A stretch of 64,000 nucleotides of DNA from JAPORY01 sp965215385 (lineage in GTDB: Bacteria; Pseudomonadota; Alphaproteobacteria; Rhodobacterales; Rhodobacteraceae). Shown piece by piece: positions 1-8,822 of the stretch (position 1 is the first letter of the stretch; each line of letters opens with the position of its first letter). Made by a program: the position numbers and the translations under genes. The notes below the pieces were generated by a model. The model saw nothing but the letters and a program-made list of their open reading frames with translations, did no database searches and was not told the origin of the DNA. The stretch lies in the NCBI GenBank assembly GCA_965215385.1, contig OZ244059.1, forward strand, positions 2,356,001 through 2,420,000, read 5' to 3'.

Positions 1-2235
1 AAGGCCGATCAAGCGGCGATCTGGATGAGCGAGTTAGCCCTTCCTCGTGAGTATGAGCCGGCGGTGCGCAATCACAAGGAGTTCTATAAATCTCAGAGAC
101 GACGCGAACGTTTGAAGGAACTTGAACAGCAAAAACCATCTCGTTCTATAGACGGTGTTCGACGCAAAATGTTGATTGTGAGTGCCGGTGTTGATGGCGA
201 TATAAGCTCCATCATCGAAAGTCTTCTCGGAGAGTTGGCGAAAAGTAAAGATGACACATTTCCGCTATTGGAGCGCACCAATTTGTCGGGCTTCTTTTGG
301 GGCGAGGTCGAGCGCACCTTTGGATATTCATCCGAAGTGCCTAACTTTGAGGACTTCGCAATCTCACTTTTTCAATCCGCTTATGAAAGAGCTTTTGGTG
401 AAGGCGGTAGGCTAAACGAAGAAGCACTCTTGGCATTTAAGCGATGGAAAAACGACCGTAACTCAAGCGACGCATTTGCGGTCCTGTCGGGACGCTATCA
501 AAAAGTCTTGGATGTGCGGCAAGACATCGGCAATAGAGATTTCAAAACTCTGGAAGCAATAGACTATTTTGAAGAAATCGACTGCTACATAATCCAGTCA
601 TTGATTTCATCAATGTCAAACCAGTCGCTCGGAAGCACCGAAGCACTGCGGATTGTTCGCGGGCGCAGGCGCAGCCACTGGTATTCAAAATACAAAGATC
701 TTTATGAGGCAATTGAATTTGCGGCGGCGTTCAAACAGGCACTTTCAGGCGCAGACTTTGGCATCACTGACGTAAACGATGGTGTCCGCAAATACGTATC
801 GAGTTGGTTTCGGTTAGATCAACTGTATCGCAAGTTTATCTTCCACATGCAAAAAAGTGAGCAGCCATCCTTGTTGGCTGACCTGTTTAACGAAGTGGAG
901 AATCTGTATTCAAATAGCTTCCTCTTGAAAGTTAACGATGCTTGGCAAGACCAAATTGCGCATCTCAAAACTTGGGAAATTGATAAGTTATCTGACCAAC
1001 GAGATTTTTATAGCAATCAAGTCGGCAAATTTCGTCGGCGGGATCAGAAGGTTGTCGTTGTGATATCAGATGCTCTTAGGTTTGAGATAGCCGAAGAGTG
1101 TTTGACGGAAATCCGAAAATTGAACCGATTTTCAGCAGAGCTGTCGCCGATGCTGTGCTCGCTTCCAAGCTACACTCAACTAGGTATGGCCGCCCTGCTC
1201 CCAAATAAAGATTTGAGTATAGCGTCGGATAGTTCAGCTTCGGTATTGTCCTATGGTGAACCTACCAAAGGACTGAATTATCGTGAAAAAATCCTCGGAC
1301 AGGGACGCAAAGGGGATCGCGTAAAAGCAATGAAGTCGAAAGACTTTGTGATGCTGTCTTCTGAACAGGGCAAGGAATTATTTCGAAATCACGATACGCT
1401 CTACATTTATCACAACAGAATCGATGCGACTGGTGACTCACCGCCATCCGAAGATAACGTGCCAGAAGCCGCGGAACGCGCGATTGAGGACTTAGTAACA
1501 TTGGTGCGGAGTTTGTCGTCGGCTAATTTTTCAAACATACTGATCACATCTGATCACGGCTTCCTTTACCAACATAGAGCATTAGAAGAGAGTGAATTTT
1601 CCTTGGCTGAGCCGACTGGCGAGGAGCTTGTCTATCGCAATAGGCGGTTTGTTCTAGGCCGCAATCTCGCAGAGACCTCAGGCATGAAGAAATTCTCTTC
1701 GTCAAGTCTAGGATTATCCGGCGATTTGGACGCGCTTTTTCCTAATTCGATTAATAGGCTCCGCGTACAAGGCGCGGGAAACCGGTACGTTCACGGGGGC
1801 ACAAGCTTGCAAGAGGTCATTCTTCCAGTTCTACAAGTCAGGAAACAGCGTAGGGACGATGTTAGTCTTGTAGATGTTCAGATTATCGTGACCGGTCGCA
1901 ATCTCATCTCTTCTGGTCAAATCGCCGTTACGATTTATCAAGAACAACCCGTTTCCGAGAAACGACAGAAGCGGGAACTTCGAGTGGGAATCTTCGCGTC
2001 GGACAAGACACTGATTTCAGACCAACATGATCTCGAATTCGATTTTTCCTCGGAAAATCCACGCGAACGAGAACTGAAGGTGAAACTTCTTCTTTCACGG
2101 TCAGCTGACGCCTACAACAATCAAGATGTCTTTCTTAAACTGCAGCAGCGCGTTGGCAAGACAAGCCACTATGAGGATTACAAAAGCCAGCCGTTTCAGC
2201 TCCGCCGGGGGCTTTCTACAGACTTTGATTTGTGA
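1..2235 (+). CDS. pglZ: BREX phage-resistance protein PglZ, 5' end outside window
   Basis: The reading frame is open from base 1, with eight codons before the first ATG at 25, so the gene starts upstream; about 744 residues are visible, whereas BREX PglZ proteins are usually 800 or more. The centre carries an alkaline-phosphatase-like core: a VVVVISDALRFEIAEE segment near residue 350 and a TSDHGF segment near residue 510, the metal-binding signatures of the PglZ fold. PglZ is a core BREX component needed for host methylation and phage exclusion. The next gene, brxL, overlaps or nearly touches the stop codon, which is the usual pglZ-brxL order, so brxA/B/C and pglX should lie upstream of the window. 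Family assignment is from motifs and context. Confidence 0.9.
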   Translation, partial: KADQAAIWMSELALPREYEPAVRNHKEFYKSQRRRERLKELEQQKPSRSIDGVRRKMLIVSAGVDGDISSIIESLLGELAKSKDDTFPLLERTNLSGFFWGEVERTFGYSSEVPNFEDFAISLFQSAYERAFGEGGRLNEEALLAFKRWKNDRNSSDAFAVLSGRYQKVLDVRQDIGNRDFKTLEAIDYFEEIDCYIIQSLISSMSNQSLGSTEALRIVRGRRRSHWYSKYKDLYEAIEFAAAFKQALSGADFGITDVNDGVRKYVSSWFRLDQLYRKFIFHMQKSEQPSLLADLFNEVENLYSNSFLLKVNDAWQDQIAHLKTWEIDKLSDQRDFYSNQVGKFRRRDQKVVVVISDALRFEIAEECLTEIRKLNRFSAELSPMLCSLPSYTQLGMAALLPNKDLSIASDSSASVLSYGEPTKGLNYREKILGQGRKGDRVKAMKSKDFVMLSSEQGKELFRNHDTLYIYHNRIDATGDSPPSEDNVPEAAERAIEDLVTLVRSLSSANFSNILITSDHGFLYQHRALEESEFSLAEPTGEELVYRNRRFVLGRNLAETSGMKKFSSSSLGLSGDLDALFPNSINRLRVQGAGNRYVHGGTSLQEVILPVLQVRKQRRDDVSLVDVQIIVTGRNLISSGQIAVTIYQEQPVSEKRQKRELRVGIFASDKTLISDQHDLEFDFSSENPRERELKVKLLLSRSADAYNNQDVFLKLQQRVGKTSHYEDYKSQPFQLRRGLSTDFDL

Positions 2236-2246
2236 GGAGTAAACTT

Positions 2247-4334
2247 GTGGAGGACCTAGACCGGAAAATCAACGATCATTTCGCTGGGTTCGTCGTACGC
2301 AAGGACTTGGTAAAGGCTGTCAAGGGAAATGCGATCGTTCCGAGTTATGTTTTGGAGTACCTGTTAGGTCAATATTGCGCAACCGATGACGCCTCTTCTA
2401 TTGCGACAGGTATTGAGACAGTCAAGGAAATCCTTCGCAAACACTATGTTCACAGAAACCAATCAGGCCTAGTTCAGTCTGAAATCAAGGAGCGCGGCCG
2501 CTACAAAGTCATTGATCGCGTGCAGGTGGCTTTGAACGAAAAAACGGGTTCATACGAAGCCACATATGAAAATCTCTCCATTAAGCGGGTCGCAATCGAT
2601 TCTGGTACCATTAAATCTCACCCCAGACTTCTTGTAACCGGGGTCTGGTGCATTTCGGATGTGACCTACGAGTTCACAGAACAGGCGGGGGTATCTCCTT
2701 GGACCGTCGACACGTTCAAACCGATTCAAATCGCTGGCGTTGATTTTGAATTCTATAAGACGGCACGACGCCAATTCTCAACCGAAGAGTGGATTGATAT
2801 TCTGCTGCAGAGCATCGGGTTTGATCCAAGTGAGTTTGGAAAGCGCGGTAAACTCTTGCAACTGATGCGACTTATTCCGTTCGTGGAGCGGAATTATAAC
2901 CTCATCGAACTTGGTCCGAAGGGCACAGGGAAGTCACATATATACTCTGAGTTTTCGCCGCACGGGCAGCTAATTTCAGGCGGCGAAGTTACCGTGGCAA
3001 AATTATTCGTCAACAATAGCAATAACCGGATCGGATTGGTTGGTTTCTGGGACGTCGTCGCCTTTGACGAGTTTGCGGGACGGAACAAAAAGCCCCAAAG
3101 AGCCCTTGTCGACATCATGAAGAACTATATGGCGAATAAGTCGTTTTCGCGAGGCATTGCGACTATGGGGGCCGAAGCAAGTTTTGCTTTTGTCGGCAAC
3201 ACTGAACATAATGTTCCATATATGTTGAAGAACAGTGATTTATTCGAGTGTTTGCCTGCTGATTTTCACGACTCGGCATTCATTGATCGAATACACTCCT
3301 ACCTGCCGGGCTGGGAAATCGACGTCATTCGCAATGATCTGTTCTCTGACGGGTACGGCTTTATTGTTGATTATCTTGCAGAAATCCTTCGACATCTGCG
3401 CAACGAGGATTTTTCGCAGATTTTCCAACACGCCGGATTCACGATAAGCGATCAGATGTCTACGAGAGATCGAGAAGCGATCAACAAAACAATGTCAGGG
3501 TTTTTGAAACTGATTTTTCCTGATGGCGGAGCAAACGCTGACGAACTTGAAGAGTTACTATTTCTAGCTGCGGAGAGCAGAAAGAGGGTCAAGGATCAGT
3601 TGAAACGCATCGACAGCACCTATCCAGAAACAGACTTCTACTATATCCGCCCCGACGAAAAAAAATGTACAGTTACAACTCCAGAAGAGAATGAATATCC
3701 CTCGTTTTATCACAAAAGGCGAGCAATCGACCCTGAAGGCGATACGCACGAGGCTAGGAAAGGTGACAAGGAGGTAGAGTCAGAAAACATATATCCAGCA
3801 GCAACTAAAGGACCAAAATTTGAAGGTGCAGAAGCCTCAAGATCAGGACCAAGTGAAGGTCACATCGTTCTGAAGGAAGACAGAAAGGGGGTTACATTTG
3901 AGAAGTTGTTTGGGCCTTGGCTAAAGGGTGCTTCGCGAATTGTCTTGACGGATCCATACATCCGTACCTTCCATCAAGCAAATAATCTTATGGACTTTTT
4001 AGAGATGATAATCCGCCAAAAAGCACCAGAGGAACACATTGCAGTCGAACTGATGACGCTTCCAAGCGAATTCGATAAGGACAAACAGACCGACTTTCTC
4101 GATAAAATTGTTTCTTCTTGTCAAGTTGCCGGTGTCGCCTTTTCGTGGGAATTCGATGACTCGGGAGCGTCTCATGCCCGTCATATTGTTACCGATTCGG
4201 GATGGAAAATATCCCTAGATCGCGGATTAGATATATTTCAGCGCTTTCCTGCGGGTGACGCTCTTAGCCTTACCAACCGTTTTCAAGAACATCGAGCAGT
4301 CAAACAATTCGAAGTAACTTACCTCAGGATCTGA
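2247..4334 (+). CDS. brxL: BREX protein BrxL (AAA+ ATPase) with a C-terminal MIT_C/PLD-like domain
   Basis: The N-terminal part (LDRKINDHFAGFVVRKDL) matches BrxL. A Walker A motif GPKGTGKS lies at about residues 223-230 and a Walker B motif VVAFDEFAG about 50 residues later. GTG at 2247 is preferred because GAGGAGT lies just before it; an upstream GTG at 2232 overlaps the pglZ stop. BrxL normally ends in a Lon-like domain. Here the last 148 residues (DNA from 3888) instead resemble the MIT_C domain of human MITD1: matching segments are DPYIRTFHQ (MITD1 DPYIRHTHQ) and SGWKISLDRGLDIF (MITD1 NGWMIKIGRGLDYF). MIT_C has a phospholipase-D-like fold that binds membranes in eukaryotes. A low-complexity linker at about residues 485-545 separates the ATPase from this domain. 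The ATPase and BREX context are firm; the domain swap is read from sequence; its function is unknown. Confidence 0.88.
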   Translation: MEDLDRKINDHFAGFVVRKDLVKAVKGNAIVPSYVLEYLLGQYCATDDASSIATGIETVKEILRKHYVHRNQSGLVQSEIKERGRYKVIDRVQVALNEKTGSYEATYENLSIKRVAIDSGTIKSHPRLLVTGVWCISDVTYEFTEQAGVSPWTVDTFKPIQIAGVDFEFYKTARRQFSTEEWIDILLQSIGFDPSEFGKRGKLLQLMRLIPFVERNYNLIELGPKGTGKSHIYSEFSPHGQLISGGEVTVAKLFVNNSNNRIGLVGFWDVVAFDEFAGRNKKPQRALVDIMKNYMANKSFSRGIATMGAEASFAFVGNTEHNVPYMLKNSDLFECLPADFHDSAFIDRIHSYLPGWEIDVIRNDLFSDGYGFIVDYLAEILRHLRNEDFSQIFQHAGFTISDQMSTRDREAINKTMSGFLKLIFPDGGANADELEELLFLAAESRKRVKDQLKRIDSTYPETDFYYIRPDEKKCTVTTPEENEYPSFYHKRRAIDPEGDTHEARKGDKEVESENIYPAATKGPKFEGAEASRSGPSEGHIVLKEDRKGVTFEKLFGPWLKGASRIVLTDPYIRTFHQANNLMDFLEMIIRQKAPEEHIAVELMTLPSEFDKDKQTDFLDKIVSSCQVAGVAFSWEFDDSGASHARHIVTDSGWKISLDRGLDIFQRFPAGDALSLTNRFQEHRAVKQFEVTYLRI

Positions 4335-4802
4335 AAGCACTACTCTCGGAATTTTTGTGCTGGTTAGTGGAAATTTTTGAATCCTGATGTCACGATGTCT
4401 GATCTTGGTGAAAACGGGGATTTTCGTATGGACACAAACGGGACGTTTCAAAATCGGGTGACTCGCGGATTTCTTTAAAAGGGGTGTTTTCCTAGACGCT
4501 ATCGATTGTGCTCTTATTATTTTTGCAACCAAGCAAAGTCGGATTCACGGGCCGCTTTTGACAACGAAGACCCCAATTGCTTTGTAGATTGCGTCACATT
4601 GACCACCTTCGGCATCAGTCGGCAAAGACGGCGGGGAGTGAAACGCTGTGCGCTGCATTCTGGCTCAGATGTTTCCCTGAGTTTCTCAGGCAGCACTCAT
4701 CCCTTAAATCATGCCTTTCAAGCTCTTGCTGGTCTCTGACTATGACTGACGCCGTATGCCAGTCTGTCAACTCTGCAATTACTACCGAGAATCTCGTGAC
4801 AC
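4335..4802. other. Intergenic region after brxL
   Basis: This 468-base gap lies between converging genes (brxL on plus, the PIN gene on minus). Short open frames exist on both strands but none has a ribosome binding site or recognisable motif. I see no clear terminator hairpin. Confidence 0.4.
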
Positions 4803-5270
4803 CTAACTCAAATTGTAGAAGTTAGTATATTGATGATTCAAGTTTATTGCGCAGTTGTTGTCTTTGTACATGGCAGCATGAAACAGTCTTAAATCGACCG
4901 TTAACAACGGTCTTTGGGGCGAAATAACCTCCAATAGAGCCACGTCAGTCAATCCAAGCCTCAAATACCAGCTATTTTTGACGGCAGTCTTGCTTGGAGA
5001 TACGATCTCAATACTGTGCTGAATAAGTTCGACAAGCTTCTCGGCAATACGAGTATCGTTGGGCTTCGTCACCAGATTTGCGACTTCAGTTAGGGAATTT
5101 GGTATGACAAAAATATTCTTTAGTGGGCTTATGACCTTAACAAGATAATCATATTGATCAGAGGTGAATTGGCGCGTTCGTTTATGTTTGGAAATCAATT
5201 TCCGATCAACTGACCCGATCAAAATAAGCGCGAACAGATTGGCATCTATAAATGCTCCTTCCATAACCAT
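4803..5270 (-). CDS. PIN-domain protein (possible toxin/RNase)
   Basis: This 155-residue protein has the spaced acidic residues of a PIN nuclease: D9 in FIDANLF, E62 in SLTEVANL, D109 in GLTDVALL and D126 in LTVDLRLF. PIN domains are Mg-dependent RNases and often the toxins of toxin-antitoxin pairs. It begins 9 bases after the stop of an unknown 119-codon frame on the same strand, which makes that gene a candidate partner. ATG at 5264 is an alternative start. Neighbours are the BREX genes and a decayed ImmA/IrrE gene, so a defence or addiction role is likely but inferred. The RNase fold is well supported; the toxin role is not shown. Confidence 0.7.
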   Translation of the reverse strand: MVMEGAFIDANLFALILIGSVDRKLISKHKRTRQFTSDQYDYLVKVISPLKNIFVIPNSLTEVANLVTKPNDTRIAEKLVELIQHSIEIVSPSKTAVKNSWYLRLGLTDVALLEVISPQRPLLTVDLRLFHAAMYKDNNCAINLNHQYTNFYNLS

Positions 5271-5279
5271 GGGAATAAG

Positions 5280-5639
5280 TTACGCCGTTAATTCTCGGTG
5301 AAAAACGCGATTAATGGAGCCATCCTCGTCCCTAATTTCAACCACCTTATACTTGCGAGAATTTGCCAGATAGGTAGCATTGCCGAGCACACTTGCTATC
5401 GGATTTAACGGGCTCTTGGGACTTTTCTGAGATCTATCGAAACCGACGGTAACCTTCCATACTCCTGAATCAAAGTCGAACTCTATTTCCTCTAAATCAA
5501 TATTCGATATCTTTGAATTATTTTGTCCCTTGCCAAAAAACTCATGAATACACTTTTTGGCCCTCTTGATAACATCTACCGGATGCATATTGCCTTTCAT
5601 CATTTCTTTGGAGTGCCTCTGGATAGCTATGTTCAACAC
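5280..5639 (-). CDS. Hypothetical protein, partner of the PIN gene
   Basis: Up to 119 residues from a GTG at 5639; the internal ATG at 5588 (MHPVDVIKRAKKCIHEFF), preceded by AAAGG, is an equally good start and would give about 102 residues. No family is recognised. The protein is polar, with an acidic patch (DLEEIEFDFDSG) followed by a predicted beta-rich segment (VWKVTVGFDR, KYKVVEIRDEDGSI), and no membrane segments. It ends 9 bases before the PIN-domain gene on the same strand, so the two are probably co-transcribed. By position it could be an antitoxin or chaperone for the PIN protein, but nothing in the sequence proves this. Confidence 0.6.
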   Translation of the reverse strand: MLNIAIQRHSKEMMKGNMHPVDVIKRAKKCIHEFFGKGQNNSKISNIDLEEIEFDFDSGVWKVTVGFDRSQKSPKSPLNPIASVLGNATYLANSRKYKVVEIRDEDGSINRVFHRELTA

Positions 5640-5943
5640 TTAGCACCAAACGAAACCTATCATTTCTGTCAAGAAAAACAACCATCAACCCCGCGACGTT
5701 TGATCCCATAGCAAGGCGTTGTCTCCGCCGCCGCATCACGGGTATGCGAGCAAACGGCGGAACATCGGTGTCGGCGAAATGCTTAGAGGTGAGCAAGTAC
5801 GCGTTACAATTTTTGCATCATCGGCGTTCGATGTAAGGAAGAAATCCCGCGCTTTCTAGCCGCCGTCAACAGTCGCGAAATGCCGCAACCTAATCTCTCT
5901 CGATTTCGCCTGTTGCAGGTTGAGTTAAATTCACCATTGTCAA

Positions 5944-6039
5944 CTAACGCTGCAAACAGGTCCTAACTAGTCGGAATTCTACCGCGACAATAATTGTCAA
6001 GAGCTGGGAAAATGCGCTGGTGTCAAAGAAATAGACCAA
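5944..6039 (-). pseudogene. Remnant N-terminus of a PIN-domain gene
   Basis: Reading minus from TTG at 6039 gives 31 codons with VYFFDTSAFSQLL at the front, the opening strand and first aspartate of a PIN nuclease. It overlaps the 3' end of the ImmA/IrrE-like gene by 43 bases in another frame, the arrangement in which ImmA/IrrE regulators overlap a downstream PIN (DUF4411-like) partner. Translation stops after 31 codons and the 300 bases beyond show no further PIN sequence, so only a stub remains. The match is short; the position makes it convincing. Confidence 0.5.
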
Positions 6040-7187
6040 GCCGTTCTCCCAGAGATGATTTCTTCCAAACGGGAGAGATTTTTGGGCTTGGTATCAAGGA
6101 TGTCAGCGAGTTGGTCGTAGGTCATACGGTTCTGATAGAATTTCTGAAAGGCAAGGTCGATATACTCGGTGCCAAGATAAGCTATCGTGTTATTGAAGTA
6201 ATCTCCACCAGTACCCTGATGCTTATCACGAGCCCACTTTTCGGCTGCTCTCTCATAGTCACGGGTGGTAATCCGCCCCCGATCAAGGAATTTCCGGTAA
6301 ATGGACTCGCGACTGACGCTATAGAGCCGAGCTAGCTCCGCCGCCGTCGCCTCTGTCGGCGACTTGCCTTCTAAGGCCTCATCAAAGCTGCTCTCTGGCA
6401 CGAGGAGACAAGCGGCTAGGCGATTGCAGATGACCTCTATGGGCTGCTTGTCGCCGTCAAAACGACCTGCGAAGTCATCGGTTTGGCAATCGACCCCGCT
6501 CGTATGAAAAAGCAAATGTCCCAATTCGTGAAACATCGTAAATATCTGCCGCGTTTTTGCGGTGGTATTGTTGACATAGATGATCGGGAACTCATCGTCG
6601 TATAGGCAAAAACTCGAGAATTGGGGTTCGCGAAACTGGTCCTTGAACACATATACACCGACGTCCAGAAGAGCACGTCGCCATTCCTTCAACGCGACAT
6701 CGGTACTGCCCGAAGAAAATTGCAGTTCAAGCGTGACGCCTAAATAGTCACGCAACTCAACAGCAATTCGTTCAATATTGTCCGAGGGTTCAAATGTGAG
6801 TTCACGGGTGATTAGTCGCGCTGCCTGATTGTGACCATCGCAAAGTTCTTCGAGCCCGATTTGGAAGGCGCGGGCTTTACGCAAGAGCAGGCGAATGCGT
6901 GGTGGTATCTCTGCAACTTGATCTGGTGTTAGCGTTCGGAAAGTGTTCTCAAGCGAAGGCAGATCAGGCGGATCGGGGAAGAAGACCGCGACTGGGACTT
7001 TGAACCACTCTGCCAGGCGTTCGAGTTGTGAATAGCTGGGCAACGATTCGCCAGTTTCCCATTCCGCGATCTTGCGAAATTTGATCGTGGCAGCGTCAAG
7101 GGAGACTCTCGCGCACCTAGGCGACAACCGCTGGTGTGATCGGCATGGCCTCGGACAAGTGATTCCCCTGCCTGACGTGTGCGTCAT
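5997..7187 (-). pseudogene. XRE/ImmA-IrrE metallopeptidase gene with broken N-terminus
   Basis: From about 7110 downward the frame encodes a typical two-domain regulator-protease: the end of a helix-turn-helix (KFRKIAEWETGESLPSY, then LAEWFKVPVAVFF) and an ImmA/IrrE peptidase with the zinc motif FHELGHLLFH. Such proteins cleave or bind partner repressors. The expected N-terminus MPITPAVVA...VRESL is present at 7146-7096, but in another frame and interrupted by TAG where family members have a residue such as Trp. The visible open frame instead starts with about 28 unrelated codons (from 7187). The DNA-binding domain therefore cannot be made intact unless the sequence is wrong. The 3' end overlaps a stub of a PIN gene, so the whole module looks decayed. 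Confidence 0.75.
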
Positions 7188-7742
7188 TCTAGCCCCTTTC
7201 AGGCTGCGGTGTCTACTATCTTAAAATAGAAAAATTATAGAAATCGCTGCTGCGGCGCACATAAAAGGTTTATGCCAAGCGGGGGTGCTAAAGAACTGAA
7301 GTCATGAAAGTCGCATGAATGCTAGAATCGAACTTACGCAACGATGAGTTCGTCAAGAAGTGGGCTCAAGTCAGCAAGCCAAGAATTGAGGAGCATTAAT
7401 TGCGCCGAATTTTTATCAGGCAAAGAGTGCCTTATGAGTGGTGACGAAAAGACTTTATGGCAGAGAAGTGACTTGGCGCAGGGTTTTCTCCCTCGCAAGA
7501 GAGAGTAAATCCAATTCTTGGCTTTCGGTTTGATTTTCTTCGCTGGATCTTTCCAGTTCGCCGTTTCATCAGTATTTAAGGGCTTCAACGAACGCAGAGA
7601 CCGAGTCATTGTCCGGGAAAGCTCTGTACTTGCCGTTCAGATGTTTGAGGTCGATACTATCACCTTTGCGAATCCGAATAGCCGTTAACATAGGAATTTT
7701 TGTCGGTCCTTCACAATGTTCCCCCGGCAAACCAGAAACGAC
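7188..7742. other. Intergenic region before deoC
   Basis: This stretch separates divergent genes. It contains AT-rich sequence just upstream of the ImmA-like gene (7200-7260) that could hold a promoter. A 91-codon minus-strand frame (7334-7609) and the end of another (7569-7907) are open, but neither shows a recognised domain or a convincing ribosome binding site. I do not call a gene. Confidence 0.3.
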
Positions 7743-8735
7743 ATGACAACCGCCAACGTAGTTCCAATCAAAACCGCCCGCCGCAATCGCAACGTCGGAG
7801 TAGATTTCGATGTTAGCTGGGTGAAGACCCAGCGAGCCAACACCCCAGCGGTCGAGAGACGAATTGCCGCTCTCATTAAACGGCGAACCATTCACCAATC
7901 TTGTCAAGCCGAGTGGCTCACCAAAACCATTTCCTGTATGGATTTAACGACTCTCGCCGGCGATGATACACCTAACCGCGTGCGGCAGCTTTGCGCAAAG
8001 GGACAAAAACCTCTTCGCGACGATGTCCGCAACACGCTCAAACTCACAGATTTGTCTGTCGCCGCAATCTGCGTTTATCACCAACGGGTCGCCGACGCCG
8101 TTGATGCCCTGAAAGGATGCAATATTCCCGTAGCGGCTGTGTCGACGGGTTTCCCAGCAGGGTTATCCCCGTTTCCCGTTAGGGTCATGGAGATAACGCA
8201 TAGCGTAGAGGCCGGGGCCGAGGAAATTGACGTCGTGATTTCACGAAGTTTGATGTTGCAAGGAAAATGGACGCAGCTTTTTGAGGAAATTCGGCACTTT
8301 CGTGACGCCGCAGCGGATAAGATCTTGAAAGTTATTCTCGGAACCGGCGAGCTGTCCACGCTGCAAATGGTCAGTCGGGCTTCCCTCATCGCGATGATGG
8401 CAGGAGCCGACTTCATCAAGACATCGACGGGTAAGGAGAAAACAAATGCAACCTTGCCAGTCAGCCTGGTGATGCTTCGCGCCATCCGCAACTATCACAA
8501 TCGAACCGGATATCGCGTCGGATTCAAAGCCGCCGGCGGGATTTCGACCGCGCAAGACGCGCTAAATTACCTCATACTTGTTAAGGAAGAACTCGGCAAC
8601 GAATGGCTCGAACCGAAACTTCTACGCTTTGGTGCATCAAGTCTCCTCGCGGACATTGAACGACAGTTTGAGAATAATTCGTTCGATCTTTCCGACGTCA
8701 ACAAGACCAAAGCGGCAGACGAATCCGCCTACTAA
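7743..8735 (+). CDS. deoC: Deoxyribose-phosphate aldolase, eukaryote-like type
   Basis: Converts 2-deoxy-D-ribose 5-phosphate to acetaldehyde and glyceraldehyde 3-phosphate in deoxynucleoside breakdown. The sequence follows animal DERA more closely than E. coli DeoC along its length, for example MDLTTLAGDDT, SLIAMMAGADFIKTSTGK, NYLILVKEELGNEWLEPKL and GASSLLADIERQF. The Schiff-base lysine is K226 (FIKTSTGK), the second active-site lysine K262 (VGFKAAGG), and the aspartate in EIDVVISRS is kept. Residue 200 is Gly in LGTGEL where animal enzymes have Ala and E. coli has Glu. ATG 7743 is chosen by comparison with DERA length; ATG 7716 is possible and neither has a strong ribosome binding site. 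An ALDH16-like gene follows after 87 bases. Confidence 0.92.
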   Translation: MTTANVVPIKTARRNRNVGVDFDVSWVKTQRANTPAVERRIAALIKRRTIHQSCQAEWLTKTISCMDLTTLAGDDTPNRVRQLCAKGQKPLRDDVRNTLKLTDLSVAAICVYHQRVADAVDALKGCNIPVAAVSTGFPAGLSPFPVRVMEITHSVEAGAEEIDVVISRSLMLQGKWTQLFEEIRHFRDAAADKILKVILGTGELSTLQMVSRASLIAMMAGADFIKTSTGKEKTNATLPVSLVMLRAIRNYHNRTGYRVGFKAAGGISTAQDALNYLILVKEELGNEWLEPKLLRFGASSLLADIERQFENNSFDLSDVNKTKAADESAY

Positions 8736-8822
8736 TACCGGCGATAGCGAAATGAACCGCATCACAATGACCGGCCCAACCCGTCAACGAAGGGTGGCAA
8801 GAAACAGGACAATGAACAATCA

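Noticed and set aside
7334..7907. Two minus-strand frames (91 and 112 codons) before deoC
   Set aside because: No recognised domain, the longer one overlaps the start of deoC, and no convincing ribosome binding sites were seen.
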